DNA of 64,000 bases. Origin: Paenibacillus sp. FSL R5-0912. Its GTDB lineage: Bacteria; Bacillota; Bacilli; Paenibacillales; Paenibacillaceae. Below, piece by piece: positions 16,643-25,529 of the stretch. Both the position numbers and the translations under genes were made by a program. The first letter of the stretch is position 1. Each line of letters starts with the position of its first letter. The stretch is taken from the NCBI RefSeq assembly GCF_000758605.1, contig NZ_CP009282.1, positions 6,324,001-6,388,000 of the forward strand, read 5' to 3'. Under the pieces are notes generated by a model that did not search any database, had not been told where the DNA came from, and saw only the letters and a program-made list of their open reading frames with translations.

Positions 16643-18064
16643 CTACTTTTTGTTTTTTTGCCTGATAGAATTCATGGTCTTACTCTGGGACGGACGGCTG
16701 TTCAGCTTCGAGAAAGGAGCACGGATAAATACATCCTTCCAGTCTCCCGTCTTCATAGGAGCAATAGGGGTCAGATAGGACGAGCCCAGACTCGTCAGGT
16801 TGGATAAATGAATTACGATCAGGGCTATACCCATTACAAGTCCAATATTGCCCCATATTCCGGTGAGTATTATGATTCCGAAGCGGATCAGGCGGATGGA
16901 GGCGCTCATCATATAGCTGGGAATTACAAAAGAGGCAATGGCAGATGAGGCTACTGCGATAATAAGCACATTACTTGTCAGACCAGCCTGTACAGCCGCT
17001 TGACCAATCACAATCCCGCCTACGATCCCGATCGTCTGGCCAATTTTGGTTGGCAGACGCGCTCCGGCTTCCCGCAGCAGCTCGATCATGATTTCCATCA
17101 GCAGCGCTTCATAAACAGGAGGAAACGGCACCCTGTTCCGTGATTCGGCCAACGTTCGGAGCAGTGCTTCCGGAATCATCTCATAATGAAAGGTAGTTAC
17201 CGACACATACATCGCCGTGAATGAAATCGTTATTACAAGAGCCAGAAACCGGAGCAGCCGCAGTCCCGTTCCCAGTGCCCAGCGCTGGTAGTAATCATCC
17301 GGTGATGAGAAGAATTCAAAAAAGGAGGATGGCGCACTGATCGCTGTGGGACTATTGTCAACGATGGTGATGATCCGTCCGGCGGCCAGCTTCGACACAG
17401 CCACATCAGGTCTTTCCGTAGTCAGAAACTGCGGGAAGACCGAATTCGGCATATCCTCAATGAATTGGGTCAGCGTCCCCCCGTCATTAATCGCATCTGT
17501 CTCAATCCGGTTGATCCGGTTCTGCAGATCCCGGACATATTTAAGATTGGCAATATCCTTGATATAAAGGATGTACACAGTTGTTTTGGAAATTTCTCCG
17601 ATCTCACACTGGATAATTTTCAGATGCGAGCTTTTGATCCGGCGGCGGATTAAGCTCAGGTTCGTAGGAGCGGATTCTACAAAAGCATCGTGAGGGCCGG
17701 CAATTACCGTCTCCGTTTCCGACTGCTGTACACTGCGGCCTTCCTGGCCGTAGGCGTCCAGTAAGTAGACAGCTTCCCCGTGGAAGACAGCTACACAGCC
17801 CTCCAGTATGCCGACCACCACAGCTTTGGACTCCCTTGTCTCAACAAATTGGGACTGGAGGAACAACTTATCCAGCCCATCCGCTTGAAGCCGGTCAAAG
17901 GGCCGCAATATTTCCTGGATTAGCAGATTGTTATCCACCGTATGCGGGAAATACACAATATCGGCGGAGAGTTCAGGAAAGCGCCGGTGGCTGAGATCCG
18001 CACACTGATCGAATTCATTAAGAATATGCCGCAGGGTAGGAATATTCTGTGTGTCCGGTTCCAT
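16643..18064 (-). CDS. GerAA-like spore germination protein
   Basis: 473 codons, ATG behind GAAGGAGGG. A subunit of a GerA-type germinant receptor. A soluble N-terminal half contains GERA signatures (RIETDAINDGGTLTQFIED, FPQFLTTERPDVAVSKLAAG, RIITIVDNSPTAISAPSSF). About five membrane segments follow, and VPFPPVYEALLMEIMIELLREAG and GQTIGIVGGIVIGQAAVQAG are the family hallmark. First gene of the A-B-C operon; usually expressed in the forespore under sigma-G. Confidence 0.94.
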   Translation of the reverse strand: MEPDTQNIPTLRHILNEFDQCADLSHRRFPELSADIVYFPHTVDNNLLIQEILRPFDRLQADGLDKLFLQSQFVETRESKAVVVGILEGCVAVFHGEAVYLLDAYGQEGRSVQQSETETVIAGPHDAFVESAPTNLSLIRRRIKSSHLKIIQCEIGEISKTTVYILYIKDIANLKYVRDLQNRINRIETDAINDGGTLTQFIEDMPNSVFPQFLTTERPDVAVSKLAAGRIITIVDNSPTAISAPSSFFEFFSSPDDYYQRWALGTGLRLLRFLALVITISFTAMYVSVTTFHYEMIPEALLRTLAESRNRVPFPPVYEALLMEIMIELLREAGARLPTKIGQTIGIVGGIVIGQAAVQAGLTSNVLIIAVASSAIASFVIPSYMMSASIRLIRFGIIILTGIWGNIGLVMGIALIVIHLSNLTSLGSSYLTPIAPMKTGDWKDVFIRAPFSKLNSRPSQSKTMNSIRQKNKK

Positions 18065-18355
18065 AGATGCCCTCCTTCCCCGTTCGTTTGGTATAGTATA
18101 CCCAAGATTTTCTTGGATATTTAAGGCTGCCGCAATAAAAAACCCTCTTTCATCCCGCAGGATAAAAGAAGGCTCTTAGACATCCTCTGGTTAAAACATT
18201 CATTATTAGAGATTTTCTTTGCTCCAGGCAGGATTGCCGCGCTTCAGCTAGTTTGCTCTTTTTCCTCGGCCTGTCCCCCCGGCTTATGCTATAATAATTA
18301 AACATAATCCAAAAAGTCCGCTTCTGATGTAATCCATATTTGAGGAGCTGTGACG

Positions 18356-18571
18356 ATGAGCGATCCGATTTTGCAACAGATTCTTACGGAATTACAGGGA
18401 ATGAAATCTGATCTGAGCGAGGTTAAGTCCGATCTGGGCACAATGAAGGCTGATATTGACAGCATCAAAGAAGACACGAAGCTGATCCCGCTGATCCAGC
18501 AGGCTGTATCCGAAGTCAATGCTGAAGTCATTGCAACCAGGGACACTCTCGAGCGGTTAGACAAACATTAA
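18356..18571 (+). CDS. small coiled-coil protein, unknown function
   Basis: 71 codons from ATG 18356, with GAGGAG 8 bp upstream. The product is a heptad-rich helix (LTELQGMKSDLSEVKSDLG, then TMKADIDSIKEDTKLIPLIQ) with the repeated KSDL/KADI pattern of small Bacillales coiled-coil proteins. No catalytic motif. Stands alone, with a hairpin and T-run at 18673-18716 as a likely terminator. Confidence 0.65.
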   Translation: MSDPILQQILTELQGMKSDLSEVKSDLGTMKADIDSIKEDTKLIPLIQQAVSEVNAEVIATRDTLERLDKH

Positions 18572-18922
18572 CCATACATGATTCTACACTGGACATGCTG
18601 GCCAGACGTTCTATTGATCAGGAAGCCGCATTGAAACGTATAAAATAAGCTTGCCATACAGGAATTTGCTGCAAGCGACCGCCATTTCCGGCAGTCGCTT
18701 GTTCTTTTACCATTCCTCATTGCCTATTGTCTCCCCCACAAGGACATAACTCCTTTCACAAAGCACAAACCCTCTCCAATTCACACTTTGTACTCTTTTG
18801 TTGTCTATTTCACACGGACACACCTTTGATTTTCAACTGATCCGTGTTATAATGAAAGCGTAAACAAAAGTGATCGAAACCCTATTAACCATCGGATTTC
18901 ATCGCCAAGGAGGATGAATGCA
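18572..18922 (+). promoter_or_regulatory. spacer with terminator and sigma-A type promoter
   Basis: Holds AAGCGAC (18673-18679) pairing with GTCGCTT (18704-18710) before a T-rich run, a likely terminator. It also holds TTGATT (18826-18831), 16 bp and TATAAT (18848-18853), a promoter reading into the small gene at 18923. Nothing else recognised. Confidence 0.6.
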
Positions 18923-19108
18923 ATGCTGGCAGGAATTAAGGAACTGAAGAATTGGGTAACCGGAATGTGGCAGCCTGGGATGGCTTCTGGGGAAGAAGAC
19001 TACCGGAAAATGGAATACAGCGTAGAGCGCCATTTGCACACACCGCAAACGCCAAGCCCGCTTACTTACGAACAGGAATCACGGATCAAGACTGTCAAAT
19101 TCCATTAA
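18923..19108 (+). CDS. short hypothetical protein
   Basis: 61 codons from the ATG at 18923, with AAGGAGG 8 bp upstream; an ATG at 18914 is too close to the ribosome site. Hydrophilic, with GIKELKNWVTGMWQPGMAS near the start and HTPQTPSPLTYEQESRIKTV near the end. A plausible TATAAT promoter lies upstream and a strong terminator follows at 19166-19206. No family recognised. Confidence 0.6.
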   Translation: MLAGIKELKNWVTGMWQPGMASGEEDYRKMEYSVERHLHTPQTPSPLTYEQESRIKTVKFH

Positions 19109-19165
19109 TCTAACCGGATGTATATAGATTGAACTATTTTTCAACTTGAAAATCCACACTCAAAC

Positions 19166-19206
19166 AAGGCCGCATGAACCGTATCATCCGGTTCATGCGG
19201 CCTTTT
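19166..19206 (+). terminator. Rho-independent terminator
   Basis: AAGGCCGCATGAACC pairs with GGTTCATGCGGCCTT and is followed by TTTATTTATTTT. Can serve the upstream plus-strand gene and possibly the convergent hydrolase. Confidence 0.85.
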
Positions 19207-19288
19207 ATTTATTTTGCTCAGTTTATGCCTTTTCGGAGAATTAAGCGCTCCTGAGTCCGTATAGGAGGTCTTCCGTTCTTCCTCCGCT

Positions 19289-20119
19289 CTAAAATAATCT
19301 TCTCAGCCACTCCAGAACAGTCTCCACTGCTTCCAGATACCGCTGCCCTACGAGCAGACCGGTATGGGTGGTGTTCCACAGGCCTTTATATTCTGCATGA
19401 AAATGCTCTGCGTTTACTTTGCCCCTGCGGTCGTCCTCCGCACTGTTAACAGCATGGATAACCAGACAAGGGCAAGTAATGGACCGGCTGTCTACCGGAA
19501 TTCCGTCCGCACCGTAATGATAAGAAAAAGCGCTAAACGCCTTGGCAGACTCCATGGTCAGGTACTTCCTTTGGAAAGCTATATCCTCTGCCGATTCATC
19601 TATGCTTGTAAGCTCCTCACGAACCGGGGCAGGCACTACGAGGCCAGGTTGTGTCCGGACGATGTCCCGGTAAGGCACCCGGTCATGAACCTCCTTACAA
19701 ATACTTGAGTCGATCAGCATAAGCCCAGCTAGAACTGCCGTTTCCGCCAGCTTTTGGCTCAGAATCCCGCCCATGCTGAACCCGATCACAATAGGCGGAG
19801 CCCCGCACTCAGCGATAACCTCGCTGATATCCTCCAGATAGTCCCCGAAGGTTATCTCCGTCATATCCAGCACTCTGCTTCTGTAATGGCTTCTCAGATT
19901 CATGACATAACAGGTCCAGCCTTCACGGATAAAATGGGGAATGTATTTGCTCCACATCCAGCTTCCGGTAAAGGCACCATGCACGAACAGTAAAGGAGGC
20001 CTGCGGTCAGCGTCTTCCGGGAGGTTCCTTCCTGCAAATATCTGCAGATACAGATCGTTCTCTCCGATGTATTTCTCTGTATGCGGCGGCAATTCTGTCG
20101 TGTAATCTCTCACAGGCAT
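19289..20119 (-). CDS. alpha/beta hydrolase
   Basis: 276 codons. Alpha/beta-hydrolase core: oxyanion segment LLFVHGAFTGSWMWSKYI, nucleophile elbow VIGFSMGGILSQKLAE (Ser in G-F-S-M-G), acid and histidine regions in the C-terminal half (CPCLVIHAVNSAEDDR, NTTHTGLLVG). Cytoplasmic; substrate unknown. Preceded by a perfect palindrome that also occurs upstream of the marR gene behind it, so it is probably controlled by that MarR protein. Confidence 0.85.
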   Translation of the reverse strand: MPVRDYTTELPPHTEKYIGENDLYLQIFAGRNLPEDADRRPPLLFVHGAFTGSWMWSKYIPHFIREGWTCYVMNLRSHYRSRVLDMTEITFGDYLEDISEVIAECGAPPIVIGFSMGGILSQKLAETAVLAGLMLIDSSICKEVHDRVPYRDIVRTQPGLVVPAPVREELTSIDESAEDIAFQRKYLTMESAKAFSAFSYHYGADGIPVDSRSITCPCLVIHAVNSAEDDRRGKVNAEHFHAEYKGLWNTTHTGLLVGQRYLEAVETVLEWLRRLF

Positions 20120-20135
20120 GTCCTCCTCGATATTT

Positions 20136-20153
20136 TAGTTTGATATCAAACTA
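20136..20153. promoter_or_regulatory. MarR-type operator upstream of the hydrolase gene
   Basis: TAGTTTGATATCAAACTA is a perfect 18-bp palindrome immediately upstream of the hydrolase ribosome site. One base differs from the palindrome at 20601-20618 in the marR promoter. Confidence 0.8.
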
Positions 20154-20167
20154 TATAATATATTTTT

Positions 20168-20590
20168 TTAGAAGTTGTTATTGATTTTAATTAAAATGCT
20201 CAGCAGTGCTTCCTTCTCCTGTTCGGTGACATTGAGGTAAAACTGCTCCAGCATGTCTGCGGATATCGCCTCAAAAACCGTTTCCAGCTCCCTCCCCTTC
20301 CCCGTCAGAGCAACGTACACAAACCTGGTATCCTCCTTCTCTCTTTCTTTCGTCACCATACCAAGCCGGACCAGCTTATCAACCAGTGCCGTGACGGTCG
20401 ATTTGTCTTTATTAATTTTGGCGGAGATCTCTGCCATAGTAAGCCTAGGCTTCTGCAGCAGCGCATAAATAATGTCCCCGTGCGAAGTGCCTATCCCCTC
20501 TATGCCCTGCTTCACCATCTCTAGGGCAATGAACCGGTTAACCTTCTCTCTGATCTTGGAGATCAGCGAAATCACATCTCTAGTTTCCAT
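20168..20590 (-). CDS. MarR-family transcriptional regulator
   Basis: 140 codons from ATG 20588-20590. Winged-helix MarR fold: MAEISAKINKDKSTVTALVDKLVRLGMVTKE (helix-turn-helix, read in two pieces) and the wing KEDTRFVYVALTGKGRELE. The frame is open upstream to 20635, but that would run through a consensus promoter and operator, so the later ATG is preferred. This leaves almost no 5' leader, so the message may be leaderless. Likely represses itself and the downstream hydrolase through the two matching palindromes. Confidence 0.87.
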   Translation of the reverse strand: METRDVISLISKIREKVNRFIALEMVKQGIEGIGTSHGDIIYALLQKPRLTMAEISAKINKDKSTVTALVDKLVRLGMVTKEREKEDTRFVYVALTGKGRELETVFEAISADMLEQFYLNVTEQEKEALLSILIKINNNF

Positions 20591-20596
20591 ACATGG

Positions 20597-20625
20597 ATTA
20601 TAGTTTGATGTCAAACTATTGTCAA
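20597..20625 (-). promoter_or_regulatory. marR promoter with embedded operator
   Basis: On the minus strand, TTGACA (20620-20625), exactly 17 bp, then TATAAT (20597-20602). The palindrome TAGTTTGATGTCAAACTA (20601-20618) fills the spacer, so a bound repressor would block polymerase. The ATG of marR begins only 6 bp beyond the -10 box. Confidence 0.85.
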
Positions 20626-20662
20626 TGGCGGTCATTTTATATAGTGAGGGAACGCAGGTTTA

Positions 20663-21022
20663 CTAATCGTTCGGAATATTTTCCAGCAACATTACTTCTT
20701 CACCCTGCTGCTGTCTGATTGCAATGTTGGCTCTGCCCCATGAACACATTACGTCAATAATTCCATTGGCTGTTGTTCCATATTCCGTTATATAATATTC
20801 AACTTTGGGCGGCATTTGATGATAGACCTGTCTGCCGATCATTCCGTCCCTTTCAAGTTCGCGGAGCTGCTGGATCAGAACCTTTTGCGAGATGCCCGGG
20901 ATAATGCGCTGTAATTCACTTGTCCGTTTCTTACCCGACATTAGATTACATATGATTAACGCTTTCCACTTTCCTCCGAGAATTTCAAGTGTTGCTTCTA
21001 TGCCTAAATGATATTCTTTCAT
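20663..21022 (-). CDS. HxlR-family transcriptional regulator
   Basis: 119 codons from ATG 21020-21022, behind AGGTGG; an upstream in-frame GTG at 21031 overlaps that ribosome site. HxlR hallmarks: LEILGGKWKALIICNLMSGK, RTSELQRIIPGISQKVLIQQ, LRELERDGMIGRQVY and PPKVEYYITEYG. Winged-helix regulator of redox or electrophile responses; no cysteine stands out as sensor. Divergent from the NAD(P)H oxidoreductase gene at 21221, its probable target. Confidence 0.9.
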   Translation of the reverse strand: MKEYHLGIEATLEILGGKWKALIICNLMSGKKRTSELQRIIPGISQKVLIQQLRELERDGMIGRQVYHQMPPKVEYYITEYGTTANGIIDVMCSWGRANIAIRQQQGEEVMLLENIPND

Positions 21023-21220
21023 TCCTGCCACCTCATCACACCCTAATTAATTTAGCCTAACTTATCTTATGATTTCTATCATGCCATATAACGAACCTTA
21101 GTCCAATGCACACTTTGAGGTAACCCTGTTACTTTATTGTGTGTATTTACATTTTTACCGGCTTCCAAAATAATATAAACAGCTGCATAAAGCAAATCCC
21201 CGCCGGAAAGGTGACTGATT

Positions 21221-21751
21221 ATGAAAACCCTTGTGATCCTAGCACATCCAAATATCGAAGCTTCAAGAGTAAACAAAAGATGGAAACAAGAGCTGCATCA
21301 GCATACAGATGAAATTACGGTCCATGAGATTTATAAGGAGTACCCGGACTGGAGCATTGATGTTCCGAAAGAGCAAGGATTACTCGAAGCACATAGCCAT
21401 ATTATTTTTCAATTTCCTTTATATTGGTATAGTTACCCGCCTTTACTGAAAAAGTGGCTGGATAACGTCTTCACTCACGGCTGGGCATATGGTTCAAACG
21501 GGAATAAGCTGAGAGGAAAGAAGCTGGGGGTAGCTATGTCAATCGGTGATAAGCAAGACAATTACCAGGCAGCCGGTTCCGTTTCTTTTACTGTAGATGA
21601 GGTGATAGCACCGTTTAAAGCCAGCGCCGTGCATGTGGGTGCGATCGCATTACCCTATTTCGCGGTCTTCGGAGCCTCCTTTCAGGCTAGTGATGAAGAA
21701 ATCAATCAGAGCGCAGCGGACTACTTCCAATATATTATTGAGTATAGATAA
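21221..21751 (+). CDS. NAD(P)H oxidoreductase, flavodoxin-like fold (KefF/YwrO/MdaB-like)
   Basis: 176 codons, ATG behind GGAAAGGTGACTGATT. Flavodoxin-2 family: N-terminal MKTLVILAHPNIEASRVNKR (FMN phosphate loop), then IIFQFPLYWYSYPPLLKKWL and DNVFTHGWAYG, the diagnostic quinone-reductase segment. Reduces quinones or other electrophiles with NAD(P)H in the cytoplasm. Divergent with an HxlR regulator, a pairing common for such enzymes in Bacillales. Confidence 0.9.
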   Translation: MKTLVILAHPNIEASRVNKRWKQELHQHTDEITVHEIYKEYPDWSIDVPKEQGLLEAHSHIIFQFPLYWYSYPPLLKKWLDNVFTHGWAYGSNGNKLRGKKLGVAMSIGDKQDNYQAAGSVSFTVDEVIAPFKASAVHVGAIALPYFAVFGASFQASDEEINQSAADYFQYIIEYR

Positions 21752-21822
21752 TACTCACAGGTCTCACTTGTTCCTTTTGTGAAAATCCTGCCCAAAATAC
21801 AACATTAGTGCAAGTAGGGTGT

Positions 21823-21903
21823 TAAAAACCCTTCCCTCACCCCAAAGGGTAAAGGAAGATTTAAAACTCCACCACTGAAGCACGGCAGCTATACTTTCAA
21901 CTC
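21823..21903 (-). pseudogene. gerE 3'-end relic A (last codons plus terminator)
   Basis: On the minus strand, the last codons and stop of gerE (E-L-K-V-stop), the characteristic post-stop segment (GCTGCCGTGCTTCAGTGGTGG) and the gerE-type terminator CCTTCCTTTACCC...GGGTGAGGGAAGGGTTTTT. About 80 bp align to the intact tail at 38431-38582. It lies between the oxidoreductase and nitroreductase genes. Confidence 0.7.
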
Positions 21904-21913
21904 GGGAAGGAAG

Positions 21914-22675
21914 CTATTCCCGTTTCTTCCCCACTGCGCCAAGATAGATAACAAACTCCTCATCGCCGTCTAACTCCAATACCTCATCAATCAGCTTCTG
22001 ATCATAGATGCCAATGGCGCAAGCGCCTGCACCGATGGATTCACTGGCTAAATACAGGTTCTGGCAGACATGTCCTACATCGATGAGGATTTTTTTGTGA
22101 GCGGAAATATCATATTTCCATTCAGAGCGGTAGGGTGTGGTACTCCAGGCAAACAGCACGGAAGCTTTGCGGGCAAAGTTAGGGACAAAGGGCTGATCCA
22201 GAGTGATCGCATCAATCTTCTGTTCCAGCTGATCTAATTCAAACATAAATGAGAGCTTATGCTCCACCGGAAGGTACCTGTAGATTCCTTGCGGAATGCC
22301 CTCTACCCGCATAATCATTAAATAGGTTTCAAAGGTGTGTGTCGCCCCACTGCAGGGCACGGTCCGTAGCGTAAGCCCATTCTTGCTCATACCGGTAATC
22401 CCTTGGGTAGCCCATAGTAAATAGGATAACTCCTCCAGACTTAAAGTGTCCGCAGAATAGAAGCGTGTACTTCTTCTTTGCCCGATACAATCAAAGATAT
22501 TCTCTTTACTCCCTACATCTCTGCTAACCTTCGGCAGATCAATAATTAGTGATTCCGGATCAAACGGCTTAACCATTGGCGGCTGGGCAATTCCTTTGAT
22601 CTTGTCTGTTTTAATATGTTTGAACTCATGAAAATTGGATTTCAGAAAATTTCTTTGTTGTTCATATCTGCTCAT
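21914..22675 (-). CDS. SagB/ThcOx-family nitroreductase-like dehydrogenase
   Basis: 253 codons. Nitroreductase fold with the SagB signatures CIGQRRSTRFYSADTLSLEE, LSYLLWATQGIT, RTVPCSGATHTFETYLMIM, LIDVGHVCQNLYLASESIG and AIGIYDQKLIDEVLELDGDE. FMN-dependent; SagB-type enzymes oxidise azolines in peptide modification, but stand-alone members are common and of unknown substrate. No YcaO or precursor peptide is seen nearby. Flanked on both sides by gerE tail relics, so it may have arrived as an insertion. Confidence 0.85.
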   Translation of the reverse strand: MSRYEQQRNFLKSNFHEFKHIKTDKIKGIAQPPMVKPFDPESLIIDLPKVSRDVGSKENIFDCIGQRRSTRFYSADTLSLEELSYLLWATQGITGMSKNGLTLRTVPCSGATHTFETYLMIMRVEGIPQGIYRYLPVEHKLSFMFELDQLEQKIDAITLDQPFVPNFARKASVLFAWSTTPYRSEWKYDISAHKKILIDVGHVCQNLYLASESIGAGACAIGIYDQKLIDEVLELDGDEEFVIYLGAVGKKRE

Positions 22676-22770
22676 AACAGTTCCTCCCGGATTAACTTGA
22701 TAGCTTTAATTTAACACTCCGGCAAAAATAGATTGTGATTTCATTCACTTTTACATTTTAAAAATCCAAA

Positions 22771-22849
22771 TAACAAAAAACCTCCCCTTCCCCAAAAGGA
22801 AAGGAAGGCTTACATACGTCACTCTGAAGCACGGCAGGAATGTTATCAG
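22771..22849 (-). pseudogene. gerE 3'-end relic B (terminator and post-stop segment)
   Basis: The gerE-type terminator stem and the following GTCACTCTGAAGCACGGCAG segment align to the intact gerE tail; coding sequence is almost gone. It separates the nitroreductase from the TPR gene. The 325-bp spacer otherwise holds only the TPR-gene terminator. Confidence 0.6.
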
Positions 22850-22932
22850 ACTAAACCAGTTCGTTCATAATCTAATCCTTATACGTTTTAATGGATCACA
22901 TCAAATATATCGTGCAGCATAAATAAGATCAA

Positions 22933-22985
22933 AAAAAGCTTTCCTTCACCTCGAATGGTGAAAGAACGTTGAACGCTTCGTTTTA
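22933..22985 (-). terminator. terminator of the TPR-DUF2971 gene
   Basis: On the minus strand, CTTTCACCATTCGAGGTGAAGG forms a hairpin and is followed by AAAGCTTTTTTTGATC. Resembles the gerE-type terminators, so it may itself be a diverged relic. Confidence 0.65.
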
Positions 22986-23000
22986 CAAAGAAGGATAGAA

Positions 23001-25529
23001 TTAACGAAATGGAACATTAGATTTCTTCACTTCAAGAGAAGAGTCGACATATTTCAAGTAAGGTACGATTCTATTAGCTTCCTCTACTTTGGGTCCAAGT
23101 ATAATTTTAGAATACCGAAGGTTTTCACCAGTACGTTCAACATAGAGGGTTGGAACTGGAGAACTTGCATTGTTTAGCTGAATTTCATTAGAATTGATGG
23201 GTTCATAACGTATCAAACGGAGTTCTTCCTCATATTCGTAAACCGTTGTTTTGAATAAATACCTAATCTGATCAATGGACTCCCTTAAATGTTCAATCAA
23301 TGAATTCTCCAAATTTTCATTGCTTTGGCATATATTTGAAGCAGCTTGGATATACTTCACAATATTATCAAGCTCCACTTTTATCTGATCTATACTTTGA
23401 CTATCATCATCGCCAGTTACATTAGCCATACTAAGCTGTATTTCATTATCAATACTTTTAACGTAGATTACCCGATACGGGATATATGGATTAACATATG
23501 TATGCCCATTTTCACGGTTTCCAATAATATCATGTTGAATATCCTCATTAACACTATCAAAAAAATCATTCCGAATAACTAAACAGCATCCATGGCCTTT
23601 ATCACCATATTGTGCCCACATAGGCAGTTCGTCTACTAGTAAAGTTAAACTAAATAAATAAACATCGCTTGCTTGCATGTTTGTATCCTCATTAACAAAC
23701 CGATCATAAACCTTGTTTAGTAATGAGCCATCGCATCCATGGCATTCCTTAAGTGTTGAAATAAATACTAGCCCTTCTGAGGGATCGTTCATATATGCAG
23801 CATTGTTTAATCTTAGGAATGCAGGATCACCACTTTTCTTGACAAGATAGTTTAAATTTTCAAGTCTAGAATAATGAGCAAGTTCAGCACCTTCCGGAAT
23901 TGAAATCGCGCACTGCTTCATAATTTGCTTCATACTGAGATGAATACCAATCAAATTTGACTGAATCTTAGGATAATCCCTAAATGTTGAGACTATCTTA
24001 GATAAAAAATAATATTGAGTATCGCCAAGTACATCTGAATGAATTTCCGCGAAAATTCTTATTAGTTCAATTCTTTCACTTAAAGTACTAATAATTTTGG
24101 AATTATTTACATTTTTAAATAGATTCGATCCGGAAAATATATTCAAAAACTTATTTATACTTTGTTTTCTCGGGTTGTTTAGATATGCTTTCTTCCCCTC
24201 CTCAAGATAGGTTCTGGAGTTGTTAATATTACCTGTATATACATAGTCTAAAAAAACATAATTATAATACAACATGGCTTTTCGATTATCAGTTTTTGCT
24301 TTATCAATTTCTATAGCATTATCAAGTACTTCAAGAGCTTTTTTACCATTTGAAAGCCTTAGATAAACTAACGCTAAATCATCATAATATTGGTTATTAG
24401 TTGGTTGTAAAGCTATAGCTGTTTCGTATTCCTTAATAGCCTCCTCATTTTGTCCATTTGCATAATAGGACGCACCTAAACTGTGATGATAATGTGCGTT
24501 GTTGGACTCTAGCTCAACTGCCTTTTTCGCTGCTTCTATGGCTTTCTCATATTCTCCGTTTAATTGATACGATTCGCTTAAACTGTCATGATACTCTGCG
24601 TTGTTTGGTTCTAATTCAAGTACTTTTTTCGCTGCCGCTATGGCTTTCTCAAATTGTCTATTTTTCAAATAAGATTTACTTAAACCCACACGATACGCTG
24701 CTTTATTTGGTTCTAACTCCACTGCTTTTTTCAGAGCATTTATAGCTTCTGTATGTTGTCCGTTTGCCCGTAACGATATACTCAAACTGTCAAGATATTC
24801 TGCATTGTTTGGTTCTAGCTCTACCGCTTTCTTTGAAACTACTATAGCTTCCTCATATTGCCCGTTTGCATGATAAGATGCACTCAGACCCTCATAATAT
24901 TCTGCATTGTTTGGTTCTAGTTCTACCGCTTTTTTTGAAGCCACTATAGCTTCCTCATATTGCCCGTTTGCATGATAAGATGCACTCAGACCCTCATAAT
25001 ATTCTGCATTGTTCGGTTCTAGTTCTACCGCTTTTTTTGAAGCCACTATAGCTTCCTTATATTGTCCATCAACATGGTATGATAAACTCAAACTGTTTAA
25101 ATAACTTGCGTTCTCAGGTTCCTGTTCAACAGCTCTTTTCGTAAATTCAATAGCTTCCTCATATTGCTCTATTGTATGATAAATTGTACTTAAATTATCC
25201 AGATATTTCGCATTATCCGGTTCTATTCCGACCGCATTTTTCATGAATTTTATAGCTTCCTCATATTGTTTGTTTATGAAATATGATATGCCTAAACTAT
25301 CTAGATATTCTGCATTTTTAGGTTCTAGCTCGACTGCCTTCTTTTTGGCATCTATGGCTTCCTTATATTGTTTATTGGCATGATATGATATTCCTAAACG
25401 TTGCTGATATTCTGCATTTTGGGGTTCCAGTTCAACTGCTATTTTATTGCATTTTATGGCTTCTTCATATTGTTTGTTCACTTGATATGTTATACCTAGA
25501 TTAGAAAGACCTTCCGCGTCAGTTGACAT
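23001..25529 (-). CDS. tetratricopeptide-repeat protein with C-terminal DUF2971 domain
   Basis: 842 codons from the ATG at 25527-25529, with GGGGGAG 9 bp upstream (another ATG lies six codons earlier). Residues ~10-420 are about twelve 34-residue TPR units of the form YEEAIKxxKKAVELEPxNAEYxxxL. Several are nearly identical, also at the DNA level. The C-terminal half from about residue 560 is DUF2971-like (ELAHYSRLENLNYLVKKS, AAYMNDPSEGLVFIS, PMWAQYGDKGHGCCLVIRND, EELRLIRYE). DUF2971 proteins occur in defence-type islands but have no agreed activity. AT-rich compared with its neighbours and flanked by gerE relics, suggesting horizontal gain. Confidence 0.8.
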   Translation of the reverse strand: MSTDAEGLSNLGITYQVNKQYEEAIKCNKIAVELEPQNAEYQQRLGISYHANKQYKEAIDAKKKAVELEPKNAEYLDSLGISYFINKQYEEAIKFMKNAVGIEPDNAKYLDNLSTIYHTIEQYEEAIEFTKRAVEQEPENASYLNSLSLSYHVDGQYKEAIVASKKAVELEPNNAEYYEGLSASYHANGQYEEAIVASKKAVELEPNNAEYYEGLSASYHANGQYEEAIVVSKKAVELEPNNAEYLDSLSISLRANGQHTEAINALKKAVELEPNKAAYRVGLSKSYLKNRQFEKAIAAAKKVLELEPNNAEYHDSLSESYQLNGEYEKAIEAAKKAVELESNNAHYHHSLGASYYANGQNEEAIKEYETAIALQPTNNQYYDDLALVYLRLSNGKKALEVLDNAIEIDKAKTDNRKAMLYYNYVFLDYVYTGNINNSRTYLEEGKKAYLNNPRKQSINKFLNIFSGSNLFKNVNNSKIISTLSERIELIRIFAEIHSDVLGDTQYYFLSKIVSTFRDYPKIQSNLIGIHLSMKQIMKQCAISIPEGAELAHYSRLENLNYLVKKSGDPAFLRLNNAAYMNDPSEGLVFISTLKECHGCDGSLLNKVYDRFVNEDTNMQASDVYLFSLTLLVDELPMWAQYGDKGHGCCLVIRNDFFDSVNEDIQHDIIGNRENGHTYVNPYIPYRVIYVKSIDNEIQLSMANVTGDDDSQSIDQIKVELDNIVKYIQAASNICQSNENLENSLIEHLRESIDQIRYLFKTTVYEYEEELRLIRYEPINSNEIQLNNASSPVPTLYVERTGENLRYSKIILGPKVEEANRIVPYLKYVDSSLEVKKSNVPFR

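Noticed and set aside
18125..18175. A further gerE tail relic at 18.1 kb
   Set aside because: Only the hairpin resembles the gerE terminator (CCCTCTTTCATCC...GGATAAAAGAAGG); no coding or post-stop similarity, so it is probably an ordinary terminator-like sequence.
24800..25060. Repeats in this stretch as a CRISPR array
   Set aside because: The periodicity is 102 bp, stays in frame and encodes TPR units of one protein; there are no unique spacers.
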